Both the position numbers and the translations under genes were made by a program. The notes beneath the pieces were generated by a model. The model ran no database searches and was not told where the DNA came from. It saw only the letters and a list, made by a program, of their open reading frames with translations. This document shows positions 9,517 through 18,896 of a stretch of 29,257 nt of DNA, piece after piece. Origin of the DNA: Pigoraptor vietnamica (Eukaryota; Opisthokonta; Filasterea); NCBI GenBank assembly GCA_943704525.1, contig CALSCQ010000422.1, positions 1 to 29,257 on the forward strand, in the 5' to 3' direction. Every line of letters begins with the position of its first letter. The stretch's first letter is position 1.

Positions 9517-10938
9517 TTAAGGAAAGTAAAAATTGGTGTATTCCACCCACCCGAACATCTGGACAGTGGTCGGGTCAAGTAGCGTGATATTAAAAGTTGC
9601 CGTGTTACTGCCGTTGTCACTCACGCCAATCGTGACTCTCGCATCAGAGCTCCCCGTGATCGTTGTGTCCCGTAACACGCAAATTGGTCGTATGGCACTC
9701 TTAAAGCCTTGTATTCTTGATGCATGAAACTGAACATCCATTGAGGCAATGTCATACGACGATGTGCCCGTATTGTCCACAAAAGTTAAAAACATTTTGC
9801 CTCCAACGGCATAATTTGCCATTACTGTTGTTGAGAATAATGCTTGAGTCCCAGACTGCGTTAATGAGAATGCAAGTGGTTGAATTATCATATACGGGTT
9901 TAAATTGAGATTGTAAGTTGTTAGAGATGCTGCATTCACGTTAACAAATGTGCCATCAGCTGGAGTTGTTCCACCAATATTCCCCGGTGCAGCAGGGTTA
10001 AATGGGTTTACATAACCCAAGCTACCAGTTCCGTTAATGCATGATACTAGTTGACCGCTTGATCCCAGAGCCGATGGAAGTGTCAGTGTGGAGCTTGATG
10101 AAACGCCCGTTGTTGGAATTTTCATTGTGACAGTATTTGCGCCGCTCGTCGTAAAAATAACGGAGTTTGTAGTGGCTGAGTCAGACACGGAAATCGTGCT
10201 AAAAGCTGAAATTCCGCTTACACTCAATGAGCCAGTAGTCAAACCGCTAATGCTGAGAAGAGTTGTCGATGTGAGGAGACCGCTACATGTAATGGCATTT
10301 GCAGTCGACCCTGATATTGTGCTCAGCGTAGTGAAATTGCCCGCTCCTCTCGTCGTTGCACCAATGCTTGTTCCATTGATCGTTCCGCCCGTGATGGCAA
10401 CATTAGTGGGGTCGTATCCGCTTACGGCCGCATTTAAAAACCATGTTAATTGACCGCTCTGGCCTGAAACACCTAGCACATATCCACTTTGTGGTGATGG
10501 ATTGTTCGGAAGGATCAAGGTATAACCTGACACAGAGCTCGCGAGTGATTTGAGATTAATGTTTTGACTCCCGCTTGATGTAAATTGGAGCTGGTTACAG
10601 TTGACGATTCCAGATACAGTCAAAGTCTTTGCAATACCAACACCGCCTGAAAATAGTGCACAGCCTGTTGTTGACAATGAACTGTCAGTTGTGTCTGTAA
10701 CTGACAATATTTTGCTCGAGATGGTCTTTCCAGTGCCTTTTGCTGATATTGTAACATCTATGTTTGAATCAGAGCCCTGCGCAGCTATGGATGGCCCAGT
10801 ACCTGCATTGGTTGTAATGATGGATAAACCATTGGCGGAGCCAGAAATTGAAAGCCCAGAAACTGATAAATTTCCAGCTATACTGGCGTTCCGTCCGACA
10901 GTGACATTTCCAGATACATTGAGTCCAGAAACGTTCAA
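9517..10938 (-). CDS. Repetitive virion fibre (receptor-binding) protein
   Basis: At least 473 residues, rich in serine, threonine, glycine and asparagine, built of short beta-repeats such as NVSGNVTVG, GNLSVSGLSISG and SGLTTGSLSVSG. Two motifs are hallmarks of phage and giant-virus fibres: STTGCALFSGGVGIAKTL and GGTINGTSIGATTRGAGNF. The last 130 residues (from about NPAAPGNIGG) are non-repetitive and could form the trimeric head domain that binds the host cell. The coding frame is open upstream of 10938 without a clear ATG, so the true start is unresolved. A TATA-like box at 11131 would suit a start somewhat further upstream. Confidence 0.75.
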   Translation of the reverse strand: MNVSGLNVSGNVTVGRNASIAGNLSVSGLSISGSANGLSIITTNAGTGPSIAAQGSDSNIDVTISAKGTGKTISSKILSVTDTTDSSLSTTGCALFSGGVGIAKTLTVSGIVNCNQLQFTSSGSQNINLKSLASSVSGYTLILPNNPSPQSGYVLGVSGQSGQLTWFLNAAVSGYDPTNVAITGGTINGTSIGATTRGAGNFTTLSTISGSTANAITCSGLLTSTTLLSISGLTTGSLSVSGISAFSTISVSDSATTNSVIFTTSGANTVTMKIPTTGVSSSSTLTLPSALGSSGQLVSCINGTGSLGYVNPFNPAAPGNIGGTTPADGTFVNVNAASLTTYNLNLNPYMIIQPLAFSLTQSGTQALFSTTVMANYAVGGKMFLTFVDNTGTSSYDIASMDVQFHASRIQGFKSAIRPICVLRDTTITGSSDARVTIGVSDNGSNTATFNITLLDPTTVQMFGWVEYTNFYFP

Positions 10939-11390
10939 GCTGTTAATATAACCGGTACATGTATGGCCGTTTAAAGGAAGAAATCTTTGTTGGCGCCATT
11001 GATGATTAGATGCAAAACGTTGGCGGCTTTGACATACTACCCCCTTGCACCCAAAACGACAATATTTTCCTCTTCATAAGTTTCACTCCATGTGTTTTTG
11101 AATTTGAAAAAATTCATGGAGGGCAACAAATATATATAGATTACGTCGTCACGTGACCACTAAATGTAAATTTCTACATTTTGATCAATACAACATTGAC
11201 ATCACAGATCAAGTCGCTTGGGTACTTTGATGACTCTTTTTTCGCGATTTGGAACAAGCAGTTGCTCTGCGGGTTTGTAAGCGGGTCTAGGGATTCCGAG
11301 CGGTCGATTAGTGTGTCTTTCATTCTCGTTTTGCTCAGCATGATCATTGTCGATTGGCTCAACACGGCATGAAATTGCAAAGTTGTTCAG
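10939..11390. other. Intergenic stretch between fibre and integrase
   Basis: About 450 bases. The left 140 bases belong to the open upstream extension of the fibre frame. The rest holds a TATA-like box and, at 11174-11380, overlapping short frames on both strands (a 68- and a 63-codon frame) with no recognisable motif. One may be a small gene, but I cannot support either. Confidence 0.4.
11131..11138 (-). promoter_or_regulatory. TATA-like element upstream of the fibre gene
   Basis: TATATATA stands in a GC-poor gap upstream of the leftward fibre gene and downstream of the integrase. It is the best promoter candidate for the fibre transcript; position alone supports it. Confidence 0.35.
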
Positions 11391-12359
11391 TCATCGACTT
11401 TTTGCAGTTTCGTATGGTTTGTAAGTTCGTTGGAGTGTGTGTCCCTCGTTATTTTCCACTCTATAGCTGTTCTTGAGTGACTGTCGCTCTTTAATAGTGT
11501 AGAGGCTTTTCGAAAACGTTTGCTGATAACCTTTTCCAAACACATTCTTATTGATCATGATGCGAACTTCGTCGCCAACTGCAAGGACGCCAATTCCCCT
11601 CAATCTCTCGTTCGTTTGTTGCTGTTTTTGTACAATGTCGTCTGCCATGAGTATGTTGTTGTCTCCACTTGACTCGGAGAGGAATATTTGCTTTGGAGTT
11701 GCACGTAGGCCGCTGTGAATGCTATTATTGTAATTCTCCATAATCTTGCCAAGTGCATCAATCCATCGCTTGGTCTTGTGGGCAGTCAAGTACTTGTAAA
11801 TACGTTCTTTTATAGTTCTGTTGAGTCTCTCAATAACGCCCTGCCTCCTATGATCGCCGGGCTGTGCGCTCGTGTGTGTAATCTCATGTTCATCCATCAA
11901 TTTGTGAAAGTCGCGGTTCAACCATTCTGTCCCCGCGTCGGTTTGCGCATACACTGGATACACTTGTTTATTCTCAAAGATGTCGTCAAGAACTGTTTCC
12001 TTGAACGCTTTGGCAACGCTTACTGACGTTTTGTCTCTAATAGAGGCCGCCCAGGCAAACTTTGAAAAACCGTCAATCGCCATCAAAATGTAGCGATTGC
12101 CGCCGTTATAATGGGAGAGGGGCTGCATTTCAACCAAGTCGGCAAAAACTTGATAAGTGGAGAAGGGCGAAATGATGTGTTGAAATTTCTTTGGTGGACG
12201 GACGGGCTTGTGCACTTGTGCAGTCTCTTGATTATCAACGAATTTCTTCACGGTTGAGAAACGAAAGTTCTCGCCAAGTGCTTTCAATCGCCTGTAAAAT
12301 GCCCATGCGCTACTCAAGCCAAACTCGGGATCATAATAATACTTTTTCAGGGTCTCCAT
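11391..12359 (-). CDS. Retroviral-type DDE integrase of a Polinton-like element
   Basis: A 322-residue protein starting at METLKKYYYD. The catalytic core shows D74 (VFADLVEMQPL), D141 (YAQTDAGTEW) and E177 (GVIERLNRT), giving the exact D-x35-E spacing between the last two. HTSAQPGDHRRQGVIERLNR is typical of Polinton/Maverick and Ty3-type integrases. The C-terminal part (GYQQTFSKSLYTIKERQ, YRVENNEG) resembles the small barrel that follows the core. No C-terminal chromodomain is seen. The enzyme inserts linear element DNA into host chromosomes. It follows the polymerase gene on the same strand after about nine bases, so the two are probably co-transcribed. Confidence 0.9.
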   Translation of the reverse strand: METLKKYYYDPEFGLSSAWAFYRRLKALGENFRFSTVKKFVDNQETAQVHKPVRPPKKFQHIISPFSTYQVFADLVEMQPLSHYNGGNRYILMAIDGFSKFAWAASIRDKTSVSVAKAFKETVLDDIFENKQVYPVYAQTDAGTEWLNRDFHKLMDEHEITHTSAQPGDHRRQGVIERLNRTIKERIYKYLTAHKTKRWIDALGKIMENYNNSIHSGLRATPKQIFLSESSGDNNILMADDIVQKQQQTNERLRGIGVLAVGDEVRIMINKNVFGKGYQQTFSKSLYTIKERQSLKNSYRVENNEGHTLQRTYKPYETAKSR

Positions 12360-12368
12360 GAGCACTGG

Positions 12369-15365
12369 TTAATAGGATACAATTATTTTTGTTTCAATGC
12401 GACTGTCGCTGATGTCGGTAATGGTGCGTTTACCGTTCCACAATTTCAACACTTGAGCTTTGAGTTGATCCAAAGTGTAATGCGCTTTCTTGCGATCATT
12501 CCATGCCGTTGTCTCATTATTATAGAACTCAATGGGCTTTTTTCCAATGCTCACGAGTGCTGTGATTGGTTTGTCTGGATTTTCGACGCGGAATTGTCCC
12601 AAATTGTTGCCAAGCGATGGCTCATATTGCACCGCATCTCTTTTGTTGATGTAAAATAGCCCGTCGGTATTGACATAGACCATTCTCTCTTTACCTATTT
12701 TCACCATCTCATCGAACACTTTCAGCCTCGCATACGCAGTGATGTATGCGGCAACGGCAATGTTCGTCTTTGTGAGCATGGCCTCACAATCATCAAGTTG
12801 CCTTGGACGATACTTTATGGACAATGTGTCGTCGCTGTGTGTGTCATTTGTCGTAATGTCAATCACGTTGTCCCTCTCTCTCTGTCGCAGTTGCATGTAA
12901 GTAGCAACATCTTTCACTTTGGCATTCTTGTAGTTGGGTTTTTGGCTAAGTCGTCCGAATGGTGTATTGAGAAATAACTTGATCATGCTTTTCTTTGCCT
13001 TGTTGTTTGATGTTTCATGCTCTTTCATCGCATAGTACTTATCCACATATGTTCTGAATAGATTGCTCGATGTTTGCGGGAAATGCAGTGCCCTCTCATA
13101 CTTTGTAATTACGTAACCATGTTCGAGTGCCTTTCGCAGCTCATGAAACGTATACACTTGGCTTATTTTGGGGGCGGCATCAAACACTTTCTGACCTTTC
13201 AGTTCCGGCCTCTGACACAGCAGCATTCCAAAATACTGTGATGAGGGCGACGAATTGCGACACTCAATGCAAACTTGTGCGAAACCAAAGGTCAATGTAT
13301 TGCCAACAATCTTTTCAATTTCAGCTGCGTCCTCGATCCAGCGTGGATGACCGACTGGAAATTCCATGTCGCGCATGATAGCGGGATAGTTGCTGTTAAT
13401 ATCCACTTGTCTCACGTACTCTCTCGCGCCATCCAATACGATAAAAGGCATGAATGCTTGCAAGTAACCTCCCCGAAACCCTTTCACAATGAAATTGTAC
13501 TCGTCGCTCGTAAAAATGGCAAGACTGTTGGGTGGCATGTGGTCACGTAGATATATGAAATATGCATAGCCTTGCAGTGTAAATTTTTCAAAACAATCGG
13601 GCCCAAACAATGCCTTGCACTGTTCAACTGCATACACTATGTGCCCCAGTCGATCATCTGCCAGCGGCGTTGGTTTGAACGCGTCCAGAATGAATGGCGA
13701 ATAGGAGGGGAGGTGCACAAATTCACTGTTCTTGAACCTCATCCTGATATACTCATTGCCATCATTGAGGAGCTCTTTCTTGTAATGCTTTGCATAAATG
13801 TCGCCATAATTGGACTTGATGATATTGCGAATGGGCCGCATGCTGTCCGCAGTATCAAAGTAAAACTTGTACTGGTGCGGCTGCATTGTAAAATCCACGA
13901 ATTCACTCAAAGTCGCAAAGGATTGGCACTGCGGATTCGCTTGGCCGCCGCCAATATACAGAACGGTAACTGTCTCATCACTGTTGACCACGACGGCATA
14001 TTCTTGATAGGATTTGGGTTTGATGTTGGCTGGCTTTTGTACATAGCAGCGATGGCCGCCCACTGATTCATACAATGTGAGACAGTGCTGGCACTCCATA
14101 AAGTTCTTGTTTGCATGACAGAACTTAACGTGTTTATCAAATCGCCCATTATCAATGTGGGTTCGGCACTTACGGCAATATTTGGTCTTACCACGACAGC
14201 TTTGCTCGTGGTGTTTAACACAGTCAGCCGATGGGAATGGGTGGTAACACATTTCACATTCGTCACGCCAAAAAGCGGCTCGTGCACTCTTTGCCTTTAA
14301 GTGCTTTTCGTAGGCGGCTGGATCGATGAACACTTGTTTGCAGTGCTTGCACTGTTCACCGCCCTTGCAATCATGGTAAGCAAATTGGTTGCGATAGAAA
14401 GTTAGATGGCAGAAATCGCAATATTTAAAATTTCGTTTAGCAGCTCCTCCATCACTTTTGTAATTATGTGGAGCATAAATGTAGCGATCAACGAATGTTT
14501 GTGGGTTGGCGATAGTGTTGAAATGGTTGAGCTCATTGTCGAAGAAGATGTGGATGACTGGCGGGTGCACGTCCTCATTTTCCTCTTGAACTTGCGCCAT
14601 CGTTTCTTGATTTTCACCGTCGGTTTCATGTTGTGTTTTATCCACTATAATGAGCGGAATATAATTATTGTTGGTGGAGGACTGTGTGAGGATGACGATG
14701 CGAATATTTGTTGGATATGCGTCGATAAAGGGCTGAAAGTCGACAACGGGATCCATGGACCCTTGCGGCAACTTGTACTGCTCGATGAGTTCGCAAACAT
14801 CCCCCTCAATGTTTGAGCTGCAAAGTTTGGCAATATCTTGGCGCCGATGAGATAGGTGCTTGCCCTCAACTGTCCAATGATGCGGCCCGACATTGTACTT
14901 GCGGTTGATTTCCAGCATCTTGAGGCCATACACGAGTGCCCGCTGGCCGCAACGATCATCATGGTTGGTTATCTCAATGAGCTCTCCATTTTTATGCGTC
15001 GCATAGTTTTGGCAGTCAACATCGGTATTATGTGCATGTCCCGATCCCCGCGGACTTTCCATTTCCATCGTGATGGTAATCTTAATGTTGGAGAGATCGA
15101 CATCTTGCTCGTAATCGCGCTGGGATTTTGCGAGGAGATTGAGGATTGCATCACGCGAAATGGTGTTTCGAATGGCCCTTGGGCTGGACACAAAGTGATC
15201 GCCCTTTACAGTGAGCCTTATTGCGTACACGTCCTTATCGGCCAACACGTGCTTGTTTAAGTAGTGGGCCAGCTGGTTCGCAAAGGGAATGTAAGCTGCA
15301 TAATAGCTATCTGCATCTTTTCTCATGCCAGTGTGCGTGAATGTGAGGTCGAATTGGCGCCGCAA
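12369..15365 (-). CDS. polB: Protein-primed family B DNA polymerase (Polinton type)
   Basis: About 998 residues. Polymerase motifs: A at 655-661 (DINSNYP), B at 796-804 (KLFLNTPFG), C at 897-902 (YVNTDG). An N-terminal segment with DDRCGQRALVYGL (136-148) matches a block I associate with Polinton polymerases, and a cluster of C-x2-C and H-x-C zinc-like pairs spans 316-440 (CDFC, CKHC, CEMC, CRKC, CQHC). The polymerase copies the linear element using a terminal protein as primer. The frame has no ATG at its 5' end: the nearest in-frame start codons are TTG at 15365 and an ATG giving MRKDADS, so the true start is uncertain. The polymerase core looks whole. Confidence 0.9.
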   Translation of the reverse strand: MRRQFDLTFTHTGMRKDADSYYAAYIPFANQLAHYLNKHVLADKDVYAIRLTVKGDHFVSSPRAIRNTISRDAILNLLAKSQRDYEQDVDLSNIKITITMEMESPRGSGHAHNTDVDCQNYATHKNGELIEITNHDDRCGQRALVYGLKMLEINRKYNVGPHHWTVEGKHLSHRRQDIAKLCSSNIEGDVCELIEQYKLPQGSMDPVVDFQPFIDAYPTNIRIVILTQSSTNNNYIPLIIVDKTQHETDGENQETMAQVQEENEDVHPPVIHIFFDNELNHFNTIANPQTFVDRYIYAPHNYKSDGGAAKRNFKYCDFCHLTFYRNQFAYHDCKGGEQCKHCKQVFIDPAAYEKHLKAKSARAAFWRDECEMCYHPFPSADCVKHHEQSCRGKTKYCRKCRTHIDNGRFDKHVKFCHANKNFMECQHCLTLYESVGGHRCYVQKPANIKPKSYQEYAVVVNSDETVTVLYIGGGQANPQCQSFATLSEFVDFTMQPHQYKFYFDTADSMRPIRNIIKSNYGDIYAKHYKKELLNDGNEYIRMRFKNSEFVHLPSYSPFILDAFKPTPLADDRLGHIVYAVEQCKALFGPDCFEKFTLQGYAYFIYLRDHMPPNSLAIFTSDEYNFIVKGFRGGYLQAFMPFIVLDGAREYVRQVDINSNYPAIMRDMEFPVGHPRWIEDAAEIEKIVGNTLTFGFAQVCIECRNSSPSSQYFGMLLCQRPELKGQKVFDAAPKISQVYTFHELRKALEHGYVITKYERALHFPQTSSNLFRTYVDKYYAMKEHETSNNKAKKSMIKLFLNTPFGRLSQKPNYKNAKVKDVATYMQLRQRERDNVIDITTNDTHSDDTLSIKYRPRQLDDCEAMLTKTNIAVAAYITAYARLKVFDEMVKIGKERMVYVNTDGLFYINKRDAVQYEPSLGNNLGQFRVENPDKPITALVSIGKKPIEFYNNETTAWNDRKKAHYTLDQLKAQVLKLWNGKRTITDISDSRIETKIIVSY

Positions 15366-15421
15366 GCTGTTGAGCGGTTCATTATTGGCGAGCTTGCGTT
15401 CATTTTCGAGCCCAATTCACT

Positions 15422-15946
15422 TCAAGGGCAGAGGGGATCAAACTTGCGCTCTTCGGCACTTTTGATAGAAAAATCAATTTCATCGATACACATGTTGAAT
15501 TTGGGAAGTTGGTTATCGTGTAGCAACTCATAGTACTCGATGGCTTCATGAAGCTTTTTCAATTGTGCCGAATTCGCAAGAGCCGTCACAATGTACTTGG
15601 TCTTTCCAAAAAGTGCTTCGGCGATGGATTGAGGCGAATGGAGATCAACGGCCCTGACAACATTGAGCTTGTACTTTGAGAGGTTGGCCTTTACCATCTT
15701 CATGTTGAATTGGATGATGCGATCCACCAACTGCATTTCATCGGCCTTGATATTGCGTACTACAAAAATGACACTGCGTTCCTCTTCTTCGCGATGAAGA
15801 GACTTCCAGCAATAAGCGATCATTTCAGCCGTCTTGCCAGTCTGAACGCCACTAACAATGATCTCATACTTGTGGCGCTTAAAACTGTATCGCGTCGCAA
15901 GTGTCGAGTTGAGAATGGAGAAGAGCTTGGAATGCTGTGGATCCAT
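15422..15946 (-). CDS. Helicase-like P-loop ATPase (N-terminal part)
   Basis: A 174-residue frame from the ATG at 15946 (MDPQHSKLFS). It has a Walker A loop VSGVQTGKTAEMI and a DEID Walker B box (NMCIDEIDFS), about 110 residues apart, as in the first RecA-like domain of superfamily 2 helicases. SVIFVVRNIKADEMQLVDR between them fits helicase motif Ia. Only the first domain is present, directly upstream of the polymerase on the same strand. A replication helicase role is likely by family and position; the exact subfamily is unknown. Confidence 0.55.
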   Translation of the reverse strand: MDPQHSKLFSILNSTLATRYSFKRHKYEIIVSGVQTGKTAEMIAYCWKSLHREEEERSVIFVVRNIKADEMQLVDRIIQFNMKMVKANLSKYKLNVVRAVDLHSPQSIAEALFGKTKYIVTALANSAQLKKLHEAIEYYELLHDNQLPKFNMCIDEIDFSIKSAEERKFDPLCP

Positions 15947-16175
15947 GATTGCACAACACTTCAACCTTTTCGACAAACAATTTCTCTCTCTTGATCTCCC
16001 TTATCTTATCTTCTTCTTATACTATATTCTCGTCGTCTCTTAATGTCTTCATGAGAGTCCTAAGGTACTTTTCAAATTTGCATTTATTCAATTTCAAAAT
16101 TTTCAAGTTGAAGTTTGAAATTGTATCGAACATCATGAAGAATTTAGAGATGGTGGAGTTGGAGAAAGGTCATTA

Positions 16176-16496
16176 GACAGGTTGCGAACCCCTATTTCAA
16201 CCCCCATATTTCAATGCTGTTGCTAGGGTGGGATTGAAATCTACTAATCAGCACGTGTGAAGTATATATTCCAACCTTATAAATCACAAGTCCTCCTAAT
16301 GCAACATTGAAATAAAAATCATACAGTATTCCAATGACCATTTTAGGAAATAAATTTTACTTTTGGCAATTTTTTTCTAATTTTAGGATTCGACCATTGA
16401 AATAGTCTCCGCAAGCAGAAATTTATATTTATATTTTATTTCAATGATGCCACCCAACATTGAAATAAAGATTGAAATAGGGCAGCGCAACCTGTC
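16176..16496. mobile_element. MITE with long terminal inverted repeats and TA target duplication
   Basis: The left end reads GACAGGTTGCG, then CCCTATTTCAA and ATTTCAAT. The right end is the inverted copy, closing with CGCAACCTGTC. The arms extend over about 40 bases with a few mismatches. Both ends are flanked by TA (16174-16175 and 16497-16498), the target duplication of Tc1/mariner-type elements. The 321-bp body codes for nothing and carries about eight ATTGAAAT or ATTTCAAT words in both orientations. It therefore looks like a non-autonomous mariner-type MITE. Related MITEs called Submariners are known from Pandoravirus salinus; I cannot tell whether this is the same family. Confidence 0.8.
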
Positions 16497-16708
16497 TAAT
16501 TATACCACCCATATCCGAAAATATCCTTCATTTCGCAATCCATGATGGCGGAACAGGCTGCAATCAGTTGTATCGCTCGTGTATCATCCTGTACTGCAAT
16601 GTTAGATAGAAATAATGCTTTTAGGACATTCTCAATATCGCACAATTTGTTATAGAGAATCTCTTCCTTTCCAAACCCTCTTCTAACCCACTCATCAAAA
16701 ACAGTCAT
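16496..16708 (-). CDS. Small unknown protein abutting the MITE
   Basis: A 70-residue frame starting MTVFDEWVRRGFGKEE. It is acidic and helical, and I do not recognise it. Its stop codon lies in the TAG formed by the target site and the first base of the MITE arm, so the present C-terminus (GYGWYN) may have been set by the MITE insertion. It lies just downstream of the glycosyltransferase region on the same strand. Confidence 0.4.
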   Translation of the reverse strand: MTVFDEWVRRGFGKEEILYNKLCDIENVLKALFLSNIAVQDDTRAIQLIAACSAIMDCEMKDIFGYGWYN

Positions 16709-16769
16709 TTGTAAACGTAATTGTAATACAATTGTAATACAACGCTTAAAATATATACAAACAATGTAC

Positions 16770-17793
16770 TTAATATTGAACTACCATAAATATCATGGCT
16801 GGATTGTGATAGGTGTTCAGATGTTGATTGAAATGTGCATGTTCACAAGAAATTTTGCCATCCCTTGAATAATCATAACGCGATTTTTTGGAGAGGATGG
16901 AACTAATGCGATAGATTGCCAATCCACCAAAACAAGATGCGACTTTAATGAGTGGTTGGTTGGGATCAAATTGCACCTTATCGTGCACTTTCATCATGTA
17001 AAATATTTTTTCAGTCTCATTGTCATACACAAACTTTTGACCATCTTCCACAAATGCAAATGTATCATAATAAGTATACTTGTCGCCAAAGAGGGGCGGC
17101 ATTACACCATTGGCACAAATTGCGTCGATCTTAGCATTGTTTTTGAAGTGGTAGAAGGAATTTGCAATTCCATTGATGTAGGGCGAACCAATAATGTCTG
17201 CATCAATCACAATCATATAATCATAGTTGGACAAATTTTTGGCAATGTAATCGACATAGATGTTGCGCAGTTTTGCCATCTTCCTAATGCGAACCTTCAC
17301 TCATGGAATGATCGTTTGTAGCAATCTCATCCAACTTGCATTCGTCCACATTTTCGCCACAGCCAAGCAATATAACATTCGAATTATGTTTGCGCCATTC
17401 CAAAAACTTTTTACGCGTATCATCTTCACTATCATTTTCGACAATCAAAACTTTGAGAGAGGCAACCCTATTTTGCAGAATTTCAATGCGATTGATGAAT
17501 GAGACGATTTTATTTTCGACATTGCGAGCCAACGTACACACGACGACCTTTACATTCTTCATATACTGCAATCCCTCCATTTCCATGCTTGAACATTCGC
17601 CTTTATTGCAACTCAATTCCTCTGGACTATACAGTTGAAAGTATTTGGAAGAGTGGGGATCTGTCATCATTTTGTAGCATGAGAAGCGTACATTTGAGAC
17701 GTAGAGGACTATTACAACAACACATATGATAAGAAGAAGTATAAAAAATACAACTTTTGCATTGCAATGAATCATACCTATCACTATATTCAA
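16770..17793 (-). pseudogene. Membrane-anchored glycosyltransferase gene, looks broken
   Basis: The region starts with a short cytoplasmic head and one strong membrane anchor (VVFFILLLIICVVVIVLYV), as in type II Golgi or viral glycosyltransferases. A nucleotide-sugar-binding fold follows, with VVVCTLARNVENKI and VLIVENDSEDDTRKK. Further on, YDYMIVIDADIIG carries the metal-binding DxD signature and CFGGLAIYR a later acceptor-side motif. Enzymes of this type decorate virion or host glycoproteins. The region looks broken, with about one break, and sits in the giant-virus-like half of the element. Family assignment rests on motifs only. Confidence 0.65.
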
Positions 17794-17860
17794 ATATATT
17801 CAATATACACTGCATTATACATATTATATACAATAATATGAGGACAAATTTCAAACTCAT

Positions 17861-18420
17861 TCATTTCGAAAATTGATGCGAATTGTTTTTGACATTGTTT
17901 GCAGAACTAGCGGCAGCACCATTTTTGACTTTTAAGAATTCTTCAATTTCCGCAATCTGCTTTTGGGCATTTTCAATAATAACGTCGAATTTGGCAACGA
18001 GGGATAAGTCGTCCTTCACATTGTACGTGTTTTTGAGATTTTCAATACCAACAATGGACAATTTCATTTCGGAGGACAATCTCTCCAACAAATCAATGAT
18101 GTCGTCTGTCGATTCCTTCTTATGCAATTTGATACACTGTTTACATTGATTGTATCATTCATGGTGGACTTGATGACTGTATATGCATCGCTTCTATTAT
18201 CGCCCCTCAACCACCTAATCATGGATGTGTACCAATAATCCCTCTCAATTTCAATACAATTATTACTTCGCGTTGCAATGCGGCCACCCTCTGGAATTTT
18301 TGAGAGGACCTTTAAATCAACCAACAACTTGTCAACATGATCATTACTTGGAAATAGCATCATCAAACAATAGTATTGATAATTGCCTTTATTTTTTAAA
18401 ATACACAAAGTCCCAACCAA
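17861..18420 (-). pseudogene. Small giant-virus-type protein of unknown function, looks broken
   Basis: The N-terminal half contains ERDYWYTSMIRWLRGDNRSDAY without a known name. The C-terminal half has helical DDIIDLLERLSSEMKLSI and GIENLKNTYNVKDDLS, then a lysine/asparagine-rich end. Short proteins with a similar tryptophan-rich arginine motif and an NLKxTY-like helix are, as far as I recall, found in several large DNA viruses, but I cannot give the family. The gene looks broken, with about one break. The start codon is uncertain because the frame opens without a clear ATG. Confidence 0.4.
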
Positions 18421-18500
18421 ACAGCAATTTTCGTAAATTTTTGTAATACTTTAAAAGTGAATACAATTAAAACTAGAACCATATCAATGCATTATCAAAA

Positions 18501-18896
18501 ATGGAGTCGTTTGATGATGGTAGCGTTGAGAGTTACCTCAAGAAAAAGCTGGCCAACGTTGTGATAGAGAATGTGGATGAGCAATGTGAATCTTTTCCCC
18601 CAAATACGACTGTTGGCGAAATGTGGTGGCATTCAGTGACACTTCCGACGCATCTCATTCCAAAATGTCACATATGTCTTGACGATATGGAGAGATTTAA
18701 GGAACATTTAGGATTGAAGAAGCTCAACAAAAAGAAACAAGAGGAACGAGATAGGGCGGAGAGAAAGAGCGAAAAAACGGGAACGAAGAAGAAAAACAAT
18801 GAGTATAAGCCCAACTGCTGCAAGCATTGCTTGTGGTATGACTGGTTTGAGGATAAGAGATTGCTCATTTTGAATCAAGTTTCTCACAAATCATAA
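18501..18896 (+). CDS. Small lysine-rich protein with two CxxC pairs
   Basis: A 131-residue protein with an acidic start (MESFDDGSVESYLKKK), a CHIC pair near residue 56, a very basic stretch of lysine, arginine and glutamate (about 73-100), and a second cysteine group CCKHC near 106. The two groups could bind one zinc ion, with the charged linker as a helix or nucleic-acid-binding arm. I do not recognise the family. It runs tail to tail with the next gene and overlaps it by 13 bases. Confidence 0.55.
   Translation: MESFDDGSVESYLKKKLANVVIENVDEQCESFPPNTTVGEMWWHSVTLPTHLIPKCHICLDDMERFKEHLGLKKLNKKKQEERDRAERKSEKTGTKKKNNEYKPNCCKHCLWYDWFEDKRLLILNQVSHKS

Noticed and set aside
11174-11380. Short overlapping frames on both strands between fibre and integrase
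   Set aside because: No motif and no codon preference were seen; both strands are open over the same stretch, so neither can be preferred.
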